A stretch of 64,000 bases of DNA from Bradyrhizobium sp. CIAT3101 (GTDB lineage: Bacteria > Pseudomonadota > Alphaproteobacteria > Rhizobiales > Xanthobacteraceae), in the NCBI RefSeq assembly GCF_029714945.1, contig NZ_CP121634.1, forward strand, positions 5,291,001-5,355,000. The letters are read 5' to 3'. The notes beneath the pieces are model-generated. The model did no database searches. It was given only the letters and a program-made list of their open reading frames with translations, and was not told where the DNA came from. Both the position numbers and the translations under genes were made by a program. Shown one piece after another: positions 54,954 through 63,495 of the stretch (position 1 is its first letter; each line of letters opens with the position of its first letter).

Positions 54954-55175
54954 ATGCCAGAAATAAAGATCGTCACTGAAGTTGCGGGACGTATCTGCGC
55001 AACGCCCGTGCAAGTTGGAGGAACCGTCGCGGATGGCGAAGACGTTGTGATCGTCGAGGCCATGAAGATGGAGATCCCGGTGTCCTCGCCTGCGGCCGGC
55101 ACGCTCAAATCACTGCTCGTGAAGATCGATGACCTTGTCGCCGAAGGCCAAGCGATCGCTATCGTCGCGAGCTGA
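54954..55175 (+). CDS. stand-alone biotinyl (BCCP-like) domain protein
   Basis: A 73-residue protein that is essentially one biotinyl/lipoyl domain. The biotin-accepting Lys lies in VEAMKMEI (residues 40-47), flanked by the usual hammerhead strands. The canonical EAMKME marks biotin rather than lipoate. ATG 54954 is 17 codons into the open frame and has AAAGG upstream. It is divergent from the IclR-carboxyltransferase pair, so it is probably the carrier subunit of that carboxylase, normally fused to biotin carboxylase in acyl-CoA carboxylases. Confidence 0.88.
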   Translation: MPEIKIVTEVAGRICATPVQVGGTVADGEDVVIVEAMKMEIPVSSPAAGTLKSLLVKIDDLVAEGQAIAIVAS

Positions 55176-55324
55176 GCACGCGCCGCCGGCGGCTTCTCAT
55201 CCGCGACAATCTGAAACAGATCATATGACGATCGTGCGCGGCGTCTTGCGTTCGGGCGTTACGGTGAAGCCTTGGCAAGCCGAACGGGTTGCGCATGTCA
55301 GGATTGCGTTGCACAAGGGTGGCG

Positions 55325-57172
55325 ATGATAGCGCAACCGCCGCCCGCCGCCGCCTGGACCCGCTCGAAGCCGCCGCTGCTGCGGTTTCTCGACACATGCC
55401 TGAATGAGTTCTCCGCGGAGACCTCTGGCGCAGTTGCGGATTATATTCCCGAGCTGAGCAAGGCCGACCCTGCCTATTTCGGCATCAGCCTCGCCACGCT
55501 CGACGGCCATGTCTACGAAGTGGGCGACTCCAGGGTGCCCTTCACCATCCAGTCGATGTCAAAGCCGTTCGTGTTCGCGCTGGCGCTGGATCTTCTGGGT
55601 GCGGGCAAGGTCGAAAGCGCGATCGGCGTCGAGCCCTCGGGCGATCCCTTCAACTCGATCCGGCTCAATGCGGAGAATCATCCGTTCAACCCGATGGTCA
55701 ATGCCGGCGCGATCGCCTGCACCGGACTGATCCATGCGAGCAAGGGCGCTGATGCTTTCGAGCAGATCCGGCTCGCCCTCAGCCGCTTTGCGGGGCGCGA
55801 CCTCGCAGTTGATGAGGCGGTCTACACGTCCGAAAGTCAGACCGGCGACCGCAACCGCGCCATCGGCTATCTGCTCAAGACCAATGCGGTGATCTCGGAC
55901 AACGTCGCCGGCGTGCTCGACGTCTATTTCCGCCAATGCGCGGTGCTGGTCACCGCGCGCGACATCGCGATCATGGCGGCGACGCTCGCCAATCGCGGCG
56001 TCAATCCGGTCACCGGCGATCAAGTGCTGACGCCGTACGCGATCTCGCGGACGTTGTCGGTGATGACCTCGTCAGGCATGTACGATTACGCCGGCGAGTG
56101 GATCTACCGGATCGGCATCCCCGCCAAGAGCGGCGTCGGCGGCGGCATCCTGGCCGCGCTCCCCGCCCGCCTCGGCCTTGGCAGCTACTCGCCAAGGCTC
56201 GACAAGCACGGCAACAGCGTGCGCGGCATCAAGGTCTGCGAGGCGCTGTCCTCGCACTACGATTTGCACATGCTCAACCGCAGCGATGACGCCCGCAACG
56301 CCGTCATCGCGGACTACGATATCGGCAAGAGCCCGTCACGCCGCGTCCGCCGCCAGCAGGAGCGCGACATCCTCGCCGCGCATGAAGAGGCCGTGCGGGT
56401 CATCGAGCTGGTCGGCACGCTGTCGCTCTCGGCGGTCGATTATGTCTCGCGCCGGCTGGCCGATCGACCGCGGCCGCAGTTCGTGATCTTCGATCTTCAC
56501 CGCGTCACCTCCACCACGCGGGCCGGCGCGCGCCTTGTGGCCGAAGCCTTCGAGCAGCTCGCCGCGCTGAACGTCACCGTGGTGATTTCCGGCGTCCGTC
56601 GCGCCTCCAAGGAATGGGACAGCTTGCGGGAATGGACCGCGGAGCTGAAGAACGTTCGCGATTTCTACCTGCTCGATACCGCGATCGAATGGGCCGAAGA
56701 CCAGATCGTCTACCGCTATGGCGGTTCGATCGATTTCCACGAGACCACCGAGCTGTCCGAACAGCCGCTGCTCGACGGCCTCAGCGCCGAGGAGCTGACG
56801 GACCTCGCCTCGATCTGCACGATCAAGACCTATCACTCCGGTGCAAAGATCATCACCGCAGGCGATCCTGCCGACGCCCTGTTCTTCCTGCGCAGCGGCG
56901 CCGTGCATGTCACCCTGCCCGATGGCGTCAGGCTTGCGACGCTGACCGCCGGCATGGCCTTCGGCGAGATGGCACTGATCGAGACCGCCCGCTCCGCCGA
57001 CGTGTTCGCGGACATGGCGGCGACCGCCTTCGAAGTGTCGCTCAGGGATTTCGAGCGTTTTCGCCGGCAGCACCCGCGCGCCTCCGAGCGCATCATGCGT
57101 AACCTGGCGCAGCTCCTGGCCGATCGCCTGATCGTCGCCAACACCAAGGTCGATATTCTGACGTCGACGTAA
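55325..57172 (+). CDS. glsA: glutaminase A fused to STAS and cyclic nucleotide-binding domains
   Basis: A 615-residue protein. Residues 20-310 are a class A serine-dependent beta-lactamase-fold glutaminase: SMSKPF with the Ser-x-x-Lys pair near residue 75, NAGAI near 130, and SGMYDYAGEW near 255. It hydrolyses glutamine to glutamate and ammonia. Residues 345-460 form a STAS-like domain (FVIFDLHRVTSTTRAGARLVAEAF) and residues 485-605 a cNMP-binding fold (GAKIITAGDPADALFFLRSGAVHV ... AFGEMALIETARSADVFA). E. coli glutaminases lack both extra domains. ATG 55325 has AAGGG upstream. Confidence 0.92.
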   Translation: MIAQPPPAAAWTRSKPPLLRFLDTCLNEFSAETSGAVADYIPELSKADPAYFGISLATLDGHVYEVGDSRVPFTIQSMSKPFVFALALDLLGAGKVESAIGVEPSGDPFNSIRLNAENHPFNPMVNAGAIACTGLIHASKGADAFEQIRLALSRFAGRDLAVDEAVYTSESQTGDRNRAIGYLLKTNAVISDNVAGVLDVYFRQCAVLVTARDIAIMAATLANRGVNPVTGDQVLTPYAISRTLSVMTSSGMYDYAGEWIYRIGIPAKSGVGGGILAALPARLGLGSYSPRLDKHGNSVRGIKVCEALSSHYDLHMLNRSDDARNAVIADYDIGKSPSRRVRRQQERDILAAHEEAVRVIELVGTLSLSAVDYVSRRLADRPRPQFVIFDLHRVTSTTRAGARLVAEAFEQLAALNVTVVISGVRRASKEWDSLREWTAELKNVRDFYLLDTAIEWAEDQIVYRYGGSIDFHETTELSEQPLLDGLSAEELTDLASICTIKTYHSGAKIITAGDPADALFFLRSGAVHVTLPDGVRLATLTAGMAFGEMALIETARSADVFADMAATAFEVSLRDFERFRRQHPRASERIMRNLAQLLADRLIVANTKVDILTST

Positions 57173-57180
57173 GCGATCGC

Positions 57181-57483
57181 CTATCGGCTTGCCGCCTCGC
57201 TGATACGTCGCTTGATCTTGGCCGCGCTGGCCTTCAGCAATTCGGACGGCTGCTGGCCGGTCGCGGCGCACAGGCAGGCCCAGTAGTAGATGACATCGCC
57301 GAGCTCTTCGATCAGCCCCGCCTTGTCGAGCCAGTCGTCGCGCAGCAGCTTCTTGATGTGCTCGGCGACCTCGCCGGATTCACCGGCGAGGCCGAGCCCG
57401 AGATAGGACAGCCGTTCGTTCGAGGGATGCTCATCGACTTTCGCAACGGTCGCAGCCCAGGCCGCATATTCATCGATCGTCAT
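57181..57483 (-). CDS. MazG-like nucleotide pyrophosphohydrolase
   Basis: A 100-residue all-alpha NTP pyrophosphohydrolase of the MazG/dUTPase-like type. The metal-binding pattern is present: GESGEVAEHIKK near residue 38 and EELGDVIYYWACL near residue 62, giving the E-x-x-E...E-x-x-D ligands. It may hydrolyse a nucleotide such as a damaged dNTP. ATG 57483 follows GAGGGA; the five-codon longer version is less likely. It converges on the glutaminase gene. Confidence 0.88.
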   Translation of the reverse strand: MTIDEYAAWAATVAKVDEHPSNERLSYLGLGLAGESGEVAEHIKKLLRDDWLDKAGLIEELGDVIYYWACLCAATGQQPSELLKASAAKIKRRISEAASR

Positions 57484-57511
57484 GACCATCCCTCGCAAGC
57501 CTCGCTGTGGA

Positions 57512-58039
57512 TCAGCCCACCACCTCGGTGACGGGCTGGAGATCGATCTCGAACGTCTCCAGGAACTTCGACGTCATGATGTAGAAGCCGACCGAGAGCT
57601 GCAGCTCGACGAGCGCTGCCGGCGTCAGCTTTGCGGCAATCACCTTGAAGGTCGCATCCGTCGGCTTCTTCAGCTTCACGATCTCGTCGGTGAAGGCGAG
57701 CGCGGCGCGCTGCGTCTCGTCGAAACAGGTCGCAGCCTGCCAGTTCTCCAACGCCTCGTTCTGCGCGTCGGTGACGCCGACGTTCTTGCCGATGCGCTTG
57801 TGCGCGACGATCTCGTAGGGCGCCTCGCACAGAATGCCGGTGCGCGTGATCGCGAGCTCGCGCACAATGGGATCGAGCTCGCCCTTGTGGCGGATCGCGC
57901 CGCCGAGGCGGCAATACTGTTCAAAATAGCTCGGCGAATGCGACATCATGCGGAAGATGTTGGCATTGCGGTTCTTGTCGAGGATTTCGCGGGTGCGGTC
58001 GGACGCCTTGGACGGGTCGCTGTAGTCGATGCGGGCCAT
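57512..58039 (-). CDS. carboxymuconolactone decarboxylase family protein
   Basis: A 175-residue member of the AhpD/CMD superfamily. Helical throughout, with the conserved block VRELAITRTGILCEAPYEIVAHKRIG (from residue 61), including Cys and His at the family's active-site region; the second Cys of the AhpD CxxC pair is absent. Such proteins act as peroxidase-like or decarboxylase-like enzymes. ATG 58039 has AAGGTGA. It is the last gene of the leftward set that starts with the aminotransferase and lies 70 bases after the DMFase-like gene. Confidence 0.9.
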   Translation of the reverse strand: MARIDYSDPSKASDRTREILDKNRNANIFRMMSHSPSYFEQYCRLGGAIRHKGELDPIVRELAITRTGILCEAPYEIVAHKRIGKNVGVTDAQNEALENWQAATCFDETQRAALAFTDEIVKLKKPTDATFKVIAAKLTPAALVELQLSVGFYIMTSKFLETFEIDLQPVTEVVG

Positions 58040-58109
58040 GATCACCTTGGGTCTTGTTATCGTTTTTTGGACGACCCAAGACTATTCTTGCCCCGACGCA
58101 AGAGCAACA

Positions 58110-60338
58110 TCATGCGGAGGACTTCGGCTCCGGAAATGCCGTCGGATCGGCAAAGCGCCTGACGATGTTGGTCACCAGCAGGGCCGCCACGTTGGCGTAG
58201 CCGTCGACCGGCAATGCGCCGATGAAATTCATCGAGCCGACCGAAAAGACCGCGCCGCCATTCGGCGTTTCGAAAAAGGTCAGGTCGGAGCGAATGATGT
58301 CCTCGCGCGACGCCGGCCAGGTATGGTCGTAGCGCTCTTCGTTGACGGGCTGATAGGTCGGATCATCAAGCACAGCGCGGCCGATAATGATCGCATGATG
58401 CGGCGTGCCGAGGCGCGTGTCCGCGCGGTCAAGCTCGTGACCGGCCGCGCCTCCGCCCATGAAGCCGCGCTCGCCAAGCCTGGCACCGGGGCTCGCCAGA
58501 TCCTCGATCCCCTCGCGCATGAACGCGACGCGGGGATCGAGAATGCCGTCGAGGAAGGTGTAGGGGAAACCCTTGTATTCCCCTTGCGTGCTGAAGCCGA
58601 CGCCGACCAGCGCCTGCGGCGGCCGGCCAAGCCGCCGCCAGAGGCCACCATAGGACCCATCGAACGCATGATAGCTCTCGCCGGGCAGCGTTTCCCAGAG
58701 TCGGATGCCGCCCTCGGCGCGCCGCAGCTCGAAAGCCCAGGTGCCTGTCGCGTGCGGCACCACTTTCCAGTAGAAGCCGTTGCCGCCGAGATACATGAAG
58801 CGGCCGCCATTGCCGACATAGCCACCGAGCGCATCGAGCGTCTCGTGCGTATGATATTCCGGATGCTGCCCGGTCAGGACGACCGAATATTTCGACAGCA
58901 GATCGACGCCTTCGGCATGGACGTCGTGATCGGTGATGACTTCGAAGTCGATGCCCTTGCAGGTCAAGAGATCGGTGATGGCGCTGTCGGCGGCGATCCA
59001 GTAGAGGCCGGAACCGTCATCGCTGGGATCGACCAGGTGGATCTGGTTGACGCGCTTGTCGATCAGCGGCCGGCGCATGGTCGACATCACCACGCCGCTG
59101 CCGTCCGAATGGAAATTGTAGGGCGAGACGCCGTATTCCGGATGACCATCCGGCGCCTGTGCCAGCGCGCCCCAGGCCAGCGAGCGCTCCGTGATCAGAG
59201 CCTGCCTGCCCTTCTTCTGATACTGGCTGTAGACGGTGTAACTGAAGGTCGGCGCGAGGAACGCCACCTTGGCCTGCGATCCCGGTATTTTGGCGCGGAC
59301 ATAGAAGACGATGTTGTCGCGCGCGCCGTCCTTTTCGAGGTGCAGCGCATAGACGCCGCTCGTCCAGTCCTCCGGCACGGTGAAGCTCAGCGACGGCTGC
59401 CAGCCGGAATCGCCGATATCATCATCGTGGAAATGGATCGCGCCCCAGAGTTTTGGCTCTTCCGTCCAGCGATGCGTCACTCCGCCAGTCCAGCGCGAGC
59501 CCGTCATCGCGCGCGTCGGCAAATTGACGCAGGTGCCGTGCGCCTTGGCTGCGCCGATATCTGTCGCCGTGTCGGTCGGAATGCCGATCGAAAAATCCCA
59601 TTCGGCGATGGCCGGGGGCGCCGCGCCGGAGGCTTGCGCGGCGATGACGCCGTCAAGACCGGTGCTGCCGTCGGTGATGCGCGGCCGCTCGATCTTGCCA
59701 TTGAAGTGATGGACTGCGCTCCGGCTTCCGCGCTCCGCGGCGATTGCCGCCGCGCCCGTGCCGGCCAACGCGGCCTTTGGCGCGCTCAGCGTTTTCGTCG
59801 CGCGCTCGTCGTGGTCGAGCCTGATCTGGCGTGGCGCCTGCGCGATCGCCAGCGATCCGGTCGCGGGATCGAACAGGCAGGCGATATCGTGCCAGGCACG
59901 CTCGGTGAGCGCGATATCGGTCTCGACCTCGACGGTGCCCTCACCGGTCACATGCCGGGCGAAAGCCCCCCTTTCACCGACGCCGAGCGTCAGCGAGCCG
60001 CCGGCGCCCGCAAAATTCAGCACGGCCTGCTTGCCCGCGGCGAGCAAGGTCGGCCAGACGGTCGCAGCGAAGGCGACCGGACCTGCCGGCAAAGTCAGCG
60101 CGGATACATCGACCCATGAGCCCTTGGCGATGGTCTGCTCGATCCCGTCGTGCTGGCCTTCGAGATCCCACTTCACCGGAATCTCGCGATAGCCGGGCCC
60201 CCTGGGGTTCGGGTCGCCGCAGATGATTTGTGCGATCCGCGCCAAATAGCGCCCGCCGCCTTTGACCGCGATCATGAACTTGATGTCGTCGCCGGGGCGC
60301 ACGCTCCAGCGGTCCGCATAGCCGGTGATCGGAAGCAT
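58110..60338 (-). CDS. N,N-dimethylformamidase large-subunit-like protein
   Basis: A 742-residue protein resembling the large subunit of N,N-dimethylformamidase. An N-terminal region of about 90 residues (GYADRWSVRPGDDIKFMIAV) is followed by a concanavalin/LamG-like beta sandwich (about 100-260) and a C-terminal catalytic-type domain (about 380-740) with SDGSGVVMSTMRRPLIDKRVNQIH, LLSKYSVVLTGQHPEYHTHETLDALGGYVGNGGRFMYLGGNGFYW and the metal-site candidates Tyr, Glu and His within them. The known enzyme also has a small subunit, which is not seen here. ATG 60338 has GAAGGA. It overlaps the end of the receptor gene frame by no coding bases (13 apart). Substrate amide unknown. Confidence 0.85.
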   Translation of the reverse strand: MLPITGYADRWSVRPGDDIKFMIAVKGGGRYLARIAQIICGDPNPRGPGYREIPVKWDLEGQHDGIEQTIAKGSWVDVSALTLPAGPVAFAATVWPTLLAAGKQAVLNFAGAGGSLTLGVGERGAFARHVTGEGTVEVETDIALTERAWHDIACLFDPATGSLAIAQAPRQIRLDHDERATKTLSAPKAALAGTGAAAIAAERGSRSAVHHFNGKIERPRITDGSTGLDGVIAAQASGAAPPAIAEWDFSIGIPTDTATDIGAAKAHGTCVNLPTRAMTGSRWTGGVTHRWTEEPKLWGAIHFHDDDIGDSGWQPSLSFTVPEDWTSGVYALHLEKDGARDNIVFYVRAKIPGSQAKVAFLAPTFSYTVYSQYQKKGRQALITERSLAWGALAQAPDGHPEYGVSPYNFHSDGSGVVMSTMRRPLIDKRVNQIHLVDPSDDGSGLYWIAADSAITDLLTCKGIDFEVITDHDVHAEGVDLLSKYSVVLTGQHPEYHTHETLDALGGYVGNGGRFMYLGGNGFYWKVVPHATGTWAFELRRAEGGIRLWETLPGESYHAFDGSYGGLWRRLGRPPQALVGVGFSTQGEYKGFPYTFLDGILDPRVAFMREGIEDLASPGARLGERGFMGGGAAGHELDRADTRLGTPHHAIIIGRAVLDDPTYQPVNEERYDHTWPASREDIIRSDLTFFETPNGGAVFSVGSMNFIGALPVDGYANVAALLVTNIVRRFADPTAFPEPKSSA

Positions 60339-60351
60339 CGAAAATCCTTCT

Positions 60352-61956
60352 TCAGGCGCCGCGCACGTTCCAGAACAACGGCAGGCCCTTGAGCATGCCG
60401 GTGAGGCTCTTCTTGTACGCGGTCGGCTGATAGAAGACACCAAGCGGCACATAGGGAACATCGACAAAGCACTGCTTCTGCATCTCGATGCCGATCTTGG
60501 CCTGCGCGGCGGCATCGGGCGCTGCGAACCAGGAATCCCGGAGTTGCTCCAGCTTCTCGCTCCTGGCCCAGCCGAAGGTCGCCTTGTCACCGCTGCCGCG
60601 GATGAAGTTGTGGGCCGACGGATTCAGTTGCGTGACGCCGGCGGAATAGGTGCAGAAGGCGCTGTATCCGCCCTTGTCCGGCGTCTCGCGGTTGCCCATG
60701 CGGCGCAGCATCGAGCCCCAGTCCATCATGGCGTAATCGAGATTGAAGCCGAGCTTGCGGAACAGATCGGCGGCGACCTCGCTCATCTGTCCGATGACGG
60801 GGAAATCGCCCGGCGCCATCAACAGGACTTTCTCACCCTTGTAGCCGGCATCCTTGATCGCCTTGGCGGCGGCGGCGATGTCCCGCGGACCATTCAGCGC
60901 GTCCATGCCGGCATCGTTTGCCATGGCGCCACCGGGCGCGAAGAAGCCGACCTTGTCGCGCCAGAGGCTGGTATCGTCTCCCGCAACCGCGGACATGAAC
61001 TCCTTCTGGCTGATGGCGGAGAGCACGGCGCGGCGGATGGCCGGGTTGTCGAAGGGCGGCTGCGTATGGTTGAAGCGCAGCACGCCGACATTGCCGATGG
61101 GATCGAGCAGTTCGACATTCAGCGCCTTGTTCGCCTTCAGCTTCGGCAACAAGTCGACGATGGGCTGATCCCACCAGTCGATCTCGCCCTGCTGAAGCGC
61201 GGCCGCGGCCGTCGCGGGATCCGGGATGACCTGCCACTCGACCCGGTCGAAATAAGCGACCTTCGGACCTGCAAGGAGGCTCGGCGTCCCCTCGGGACGC
61301 GGCACATAGCCGTCGAAACGCGAGTAAACGAGACGCGCGCCGGGCACGTGCTGATCGGCCTGGAATTTGAACGGACCGGAGCCGATCAGCTCCTTGACCG
61401 GCGTGACGCTGTCGGTCTGCGCCAGACGCTCCGGCATGATGAAGGCAATGATGGCACCGACCTTGCCGAGCGCCTCCGGCAGCAGCGGAAACGGCGACTT
61501 GAGCCGCCAGCGCACGGTCTTGTCATCAGGCGCAGAGACCTCATCGACCAGATTGAAGAGCGAATTGCCGAACGCATCGCGCGAGGCCCAGCGCTTCAGG
61601 CTCGCCACCACGTCGCGCCCGCGCACCGGCTCGCCGTCGTGGAATTTCAAGCCGTCGCGCAAGGTCATCGTCCAGAGCTTGCCGTCGTTCTCGACGGTGT
61701 GGCCGGCGACCATCTGCGGCTGAACCTGGAATTTCTCGTCGACGCCGTAGAGGGTATCCCAGATCAGGAAGCCATGATTCCGGTTGACCAGGCCGGTGGT
61801 GATCATCGGATCGAGAATGGCCGCATCGGCCTGCGGCACGAAGCGCAGCACGCGCGAGCCCTGCGCGCGGGCCAGCCGCGGCATCGGAAGGGTCGAACCC
61901 AGGGCGACGCCGAGACCGGCGCCCAGTGTGGATCGGAGCAGGTCTCGACGACGCAT
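60352..61956 (-). CDS. ABC transporter substrate-binding protein (peptide/opine type, Tat-exported)
   Basis: A 534-residue family 5 (DppA/OppA-like) periplasmic receptor. The N-terminus RRRDLLRSTLGAGLGVALG with Arg-Arg and a mild hydrophobic core is a Tat signal, ending near residue 32 (LARAQG). The mature part has LRDGLKFHDGEPVRGRDVVASLKRWASRD (near residue 115), the family hallmark. ATG 61956 has GAGGAGA. No permease or ATPase genes are adjacent, so the transporter must be completed from elsewhere. It lies between the aminotransferase and DMFase-like genes in one operon, suggesting binding of an amide or amine precursor. Confidence 0.9.
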   Translation of the reverse strand: MRRRDLLRSTLGAGLGVALGSTLPMPRLARAQGSRVLRFVPQADAAILDPMITTGLVNRNHGFLIWDTLYGVDEKFQVQPQMVAGHTVENDGKLWTMTLRDGLKFHDGEPVRGRDVVASLKRWASRDAFGNSLFNLVDEVSAPDDKTVRWRLKSPFPLLPEALGKVGAIIAFIMPERLAQTDSVTPVKELIGSGPFKFQADQHVPGARLVYSRFDGYVPRPEGTPSLLAGPKVAYFDRVEWQVIPDPATAAAALQQGEIDWWDQPIVDLLPKLKANKALNVELLDPIGNVGVLRFNHTQPPFDNPAIRRAVLSAISQKEFMSAVAGDDTSLWRDKVGFFAPGGAMANDAGMDALNGPRDIAAAAKAIKDAGYKGEKVLLMAPGDFPVIGQMSEVAADLFRKLGFNLDYAMMDWGSMLRRMGNRETPDKGGYSAFCTYSAGVTQLNPSAHNFIRGSGDKATFGWARSEKLEQLRDSWFAAPDAAAQAKIGIEMQKQCFVDVPYVPLGVFYQPTAYKKSLTGMLKGLPLFWNVRGA

Positions 61957-61975
61957 GTTTTGTCTCCTCAACGGA

Positions 61976-63367
61976 TTACGAAGATGGACGGTTCTCGGCA
62001 AGCTTGGCTTCGGCGCCGGACAAGGTCCGCGCGAACAGGTCGAGCGCTTCGTCGACCCCGGCTTCGTCGATGATGAGCGGCGGACAGAACCCGATCGTAT
62101 CGCCCATTGCGCGGATGATCAGGCCATTCTCGATCGCAAGCGCATCGAACATCGCGCCGACCTTCAACGCCGGATCGAACGCCCGCCGCATCGCGGGATC
62201 AGCGACCAGCTCGACCCCGATCATCAAGCCTTCGCCGCGAACCTGGCCGACGATGCGCGAATCCCGCGCGATCTGCTCCAGCCCGGCACGGAGCCTGCCG
62301 CCCATGCGGCGGACATGCGGCACGACGTCCATCTCGTGATAGATCTTCAGCGTCTCGAGCGCGATGGCCGCGCCGACCGGATGTCCGGAATTGGTGAAGC
62401 CGTGGCCGAACAGCTCGCCCCCCTTGTTCATTTCGGCAAGCGCATCCCGGATCGGACGTCCGAGCAGCACGGCTGACATCGGGAAGTAGGACGAGGTGAT
62501 GCCTTTGGCGAGCGCCACCATGTCCGGCTTCATGCCGACCGTCTCACAGCCGAACCAGTTACCGGTGCGGCCGAAGCCGCAGACCACCTCGTCGCCGAGC
62601 ACCAGGATGTCGTGACGGCGCAGCACCGCCTCGATCGCAGCGAAATATCCTCTCGGCGGCACGACGATGCCGCCGCCGGCGTTGATCGGCTCGGCGATGA
62701 AGCCAGCGATCGTATCGGGTCCCTCGGCCATGATCAGCGCTTCGAGATCGGCCGCAAGGCGAGCGACGAACGCCGCCTCGCTCTCGCCAGGCCTCGTGCC
62801 GCGATAGGCATCCGGGCAATGTGTATGCAGGAAGCCGTCGAGCGGGAGGCCGAATTCGCGGTGCATGCGGGGCAGACCGCACATCGAGGCCGCGACGATC
62901 GTCGAACCATGGAACCCGCGGTCGCGAGCGATGATCTTGCGCTTCCCCGGCTTGCCATGGACCGCGTGATAGACCCAGGCGAGCTTCACCATCGTCTCGG
63001 TGGCTTCCGAGCCCGACGTGGCGAAATAGGCCTGCGCATCCGGGATCGGCGAGATCTCGACCAGCTTCTCGGCGAGGTCGATCGTGTTGTCGGGCGTCTT
63101 GTGATTGAAGCTGTGATAGAATCCAAACTTGTCGTAGGCCGCGGCTGCGGCCGCCTTCAGCCGCGCCTCGGAAAAGCCGAGCGAGGTGCACCAGAGCCCG
63201 GCCATCGCTTCCAGATAACGCTTGCCGCTTGCGTCATAGACATGGACGCCCTCGCCGCGCGTCATGATCAGCGGTCCGATTTCTGCATGATGCAGAGGAT
63301 TGGTCTGCGAGTGCAGATGGAACGCGATGTCGCGCGCCTCGGCTGAATTCAGTCTTCGGTCGGACAC
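61976..63367 (-). CDS. class III aminotransferase (omega-transaminase type)
   Basis: A 463-residue PLP transaminase. It has the cofactor region YFATSGSEATETMVKLAW near residue 110, RDRGFHGST near residue 145, VLGDEVVCGFGRTGNWFG near residue 250, and the PLP lysine in ALAKGITSSYFPMSAV near residue 285. These fit omega-amino acid:pyruvate or amine transaminases. The start is the GTG at 63367; no ATG exists further upstream in frame, and GACGGAG lies 12 bases before it. It is the first gene of the leftward operon and faces a GntR gene. Confidence 0.92.
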   Translation of the reverse strand: MSDRRLNSAEARDIAFHLHSQTNPLHHAEIGPLIMTRGEGVHVYDASGKRYLEAMAGLWCTSLGFSEARLKAAAAAAYDKFGFYHSFNHKTPDNTIDLAEKLVEISPIPDAQAYFATSGSEATETMVKLAWVYHAVHGKPGKRKIIARDRGFHGSTIVAASMCGLPRMHREFGLPLDGFLHTHCPDAYRGTRPGESEAAFVARLAADLEALIMAEGPDTIAGFIAEPINAGGGIVVPPRGYFAAIEAVLRRHDILVLGDEVVCGFGRTGNWFGCETVGMKPDMVALAKGITSSYFPMSAVLLGRPIRDALAEMNKGGELFGHGFTNSGHPVGAAIALETLKIYHEMDVVPHVRRMGGRLRAGLEQIARDSRIVGQVRGEGLMIGVELVADPAMRRAFDPALKVGAMFDALAIENGLIIRAMGDTIGFCPPLIIDEAGVDEALDLFARTLSGAEAKLAENRPSS

Positions 63368-63419
63368 GCGCGGTTGCTCCGTCTTCCCGCCGGTGATGCA
63401 GATCCGGCGTCGGTTCGAC

Positions 63420-63450
63420 CCAAATTGGTCAGGCCAAATTGGTCTGACCA
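63420..63450. promoter_or_regulatory. predicted FadR-subfamily operator region
   Basis: The 11-base word CCAAATTGGTC is repeated directly at 63420-63430 and 63434-63444. Overlapping the second copy, TGGTCTGACCA (63440-63450) is a perfect palindrome that fits the FadR-type consensus TNGTNNNACNA. It lies between the aminotransferase and GntR genes. Confidence 0.7.
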
Positions 63451-63495
63451 GCTTGGCTTTCGCGCGGCAGCTTGTCAAACTCAAAAAAACAGCTG

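Noticed and set aside
58029..60119. 696-residue plus-strand ORF opposite the DMFase-like gene
   Set aside because: Shadow frame of a high-GC gene with biased composition and no recognisable motif.
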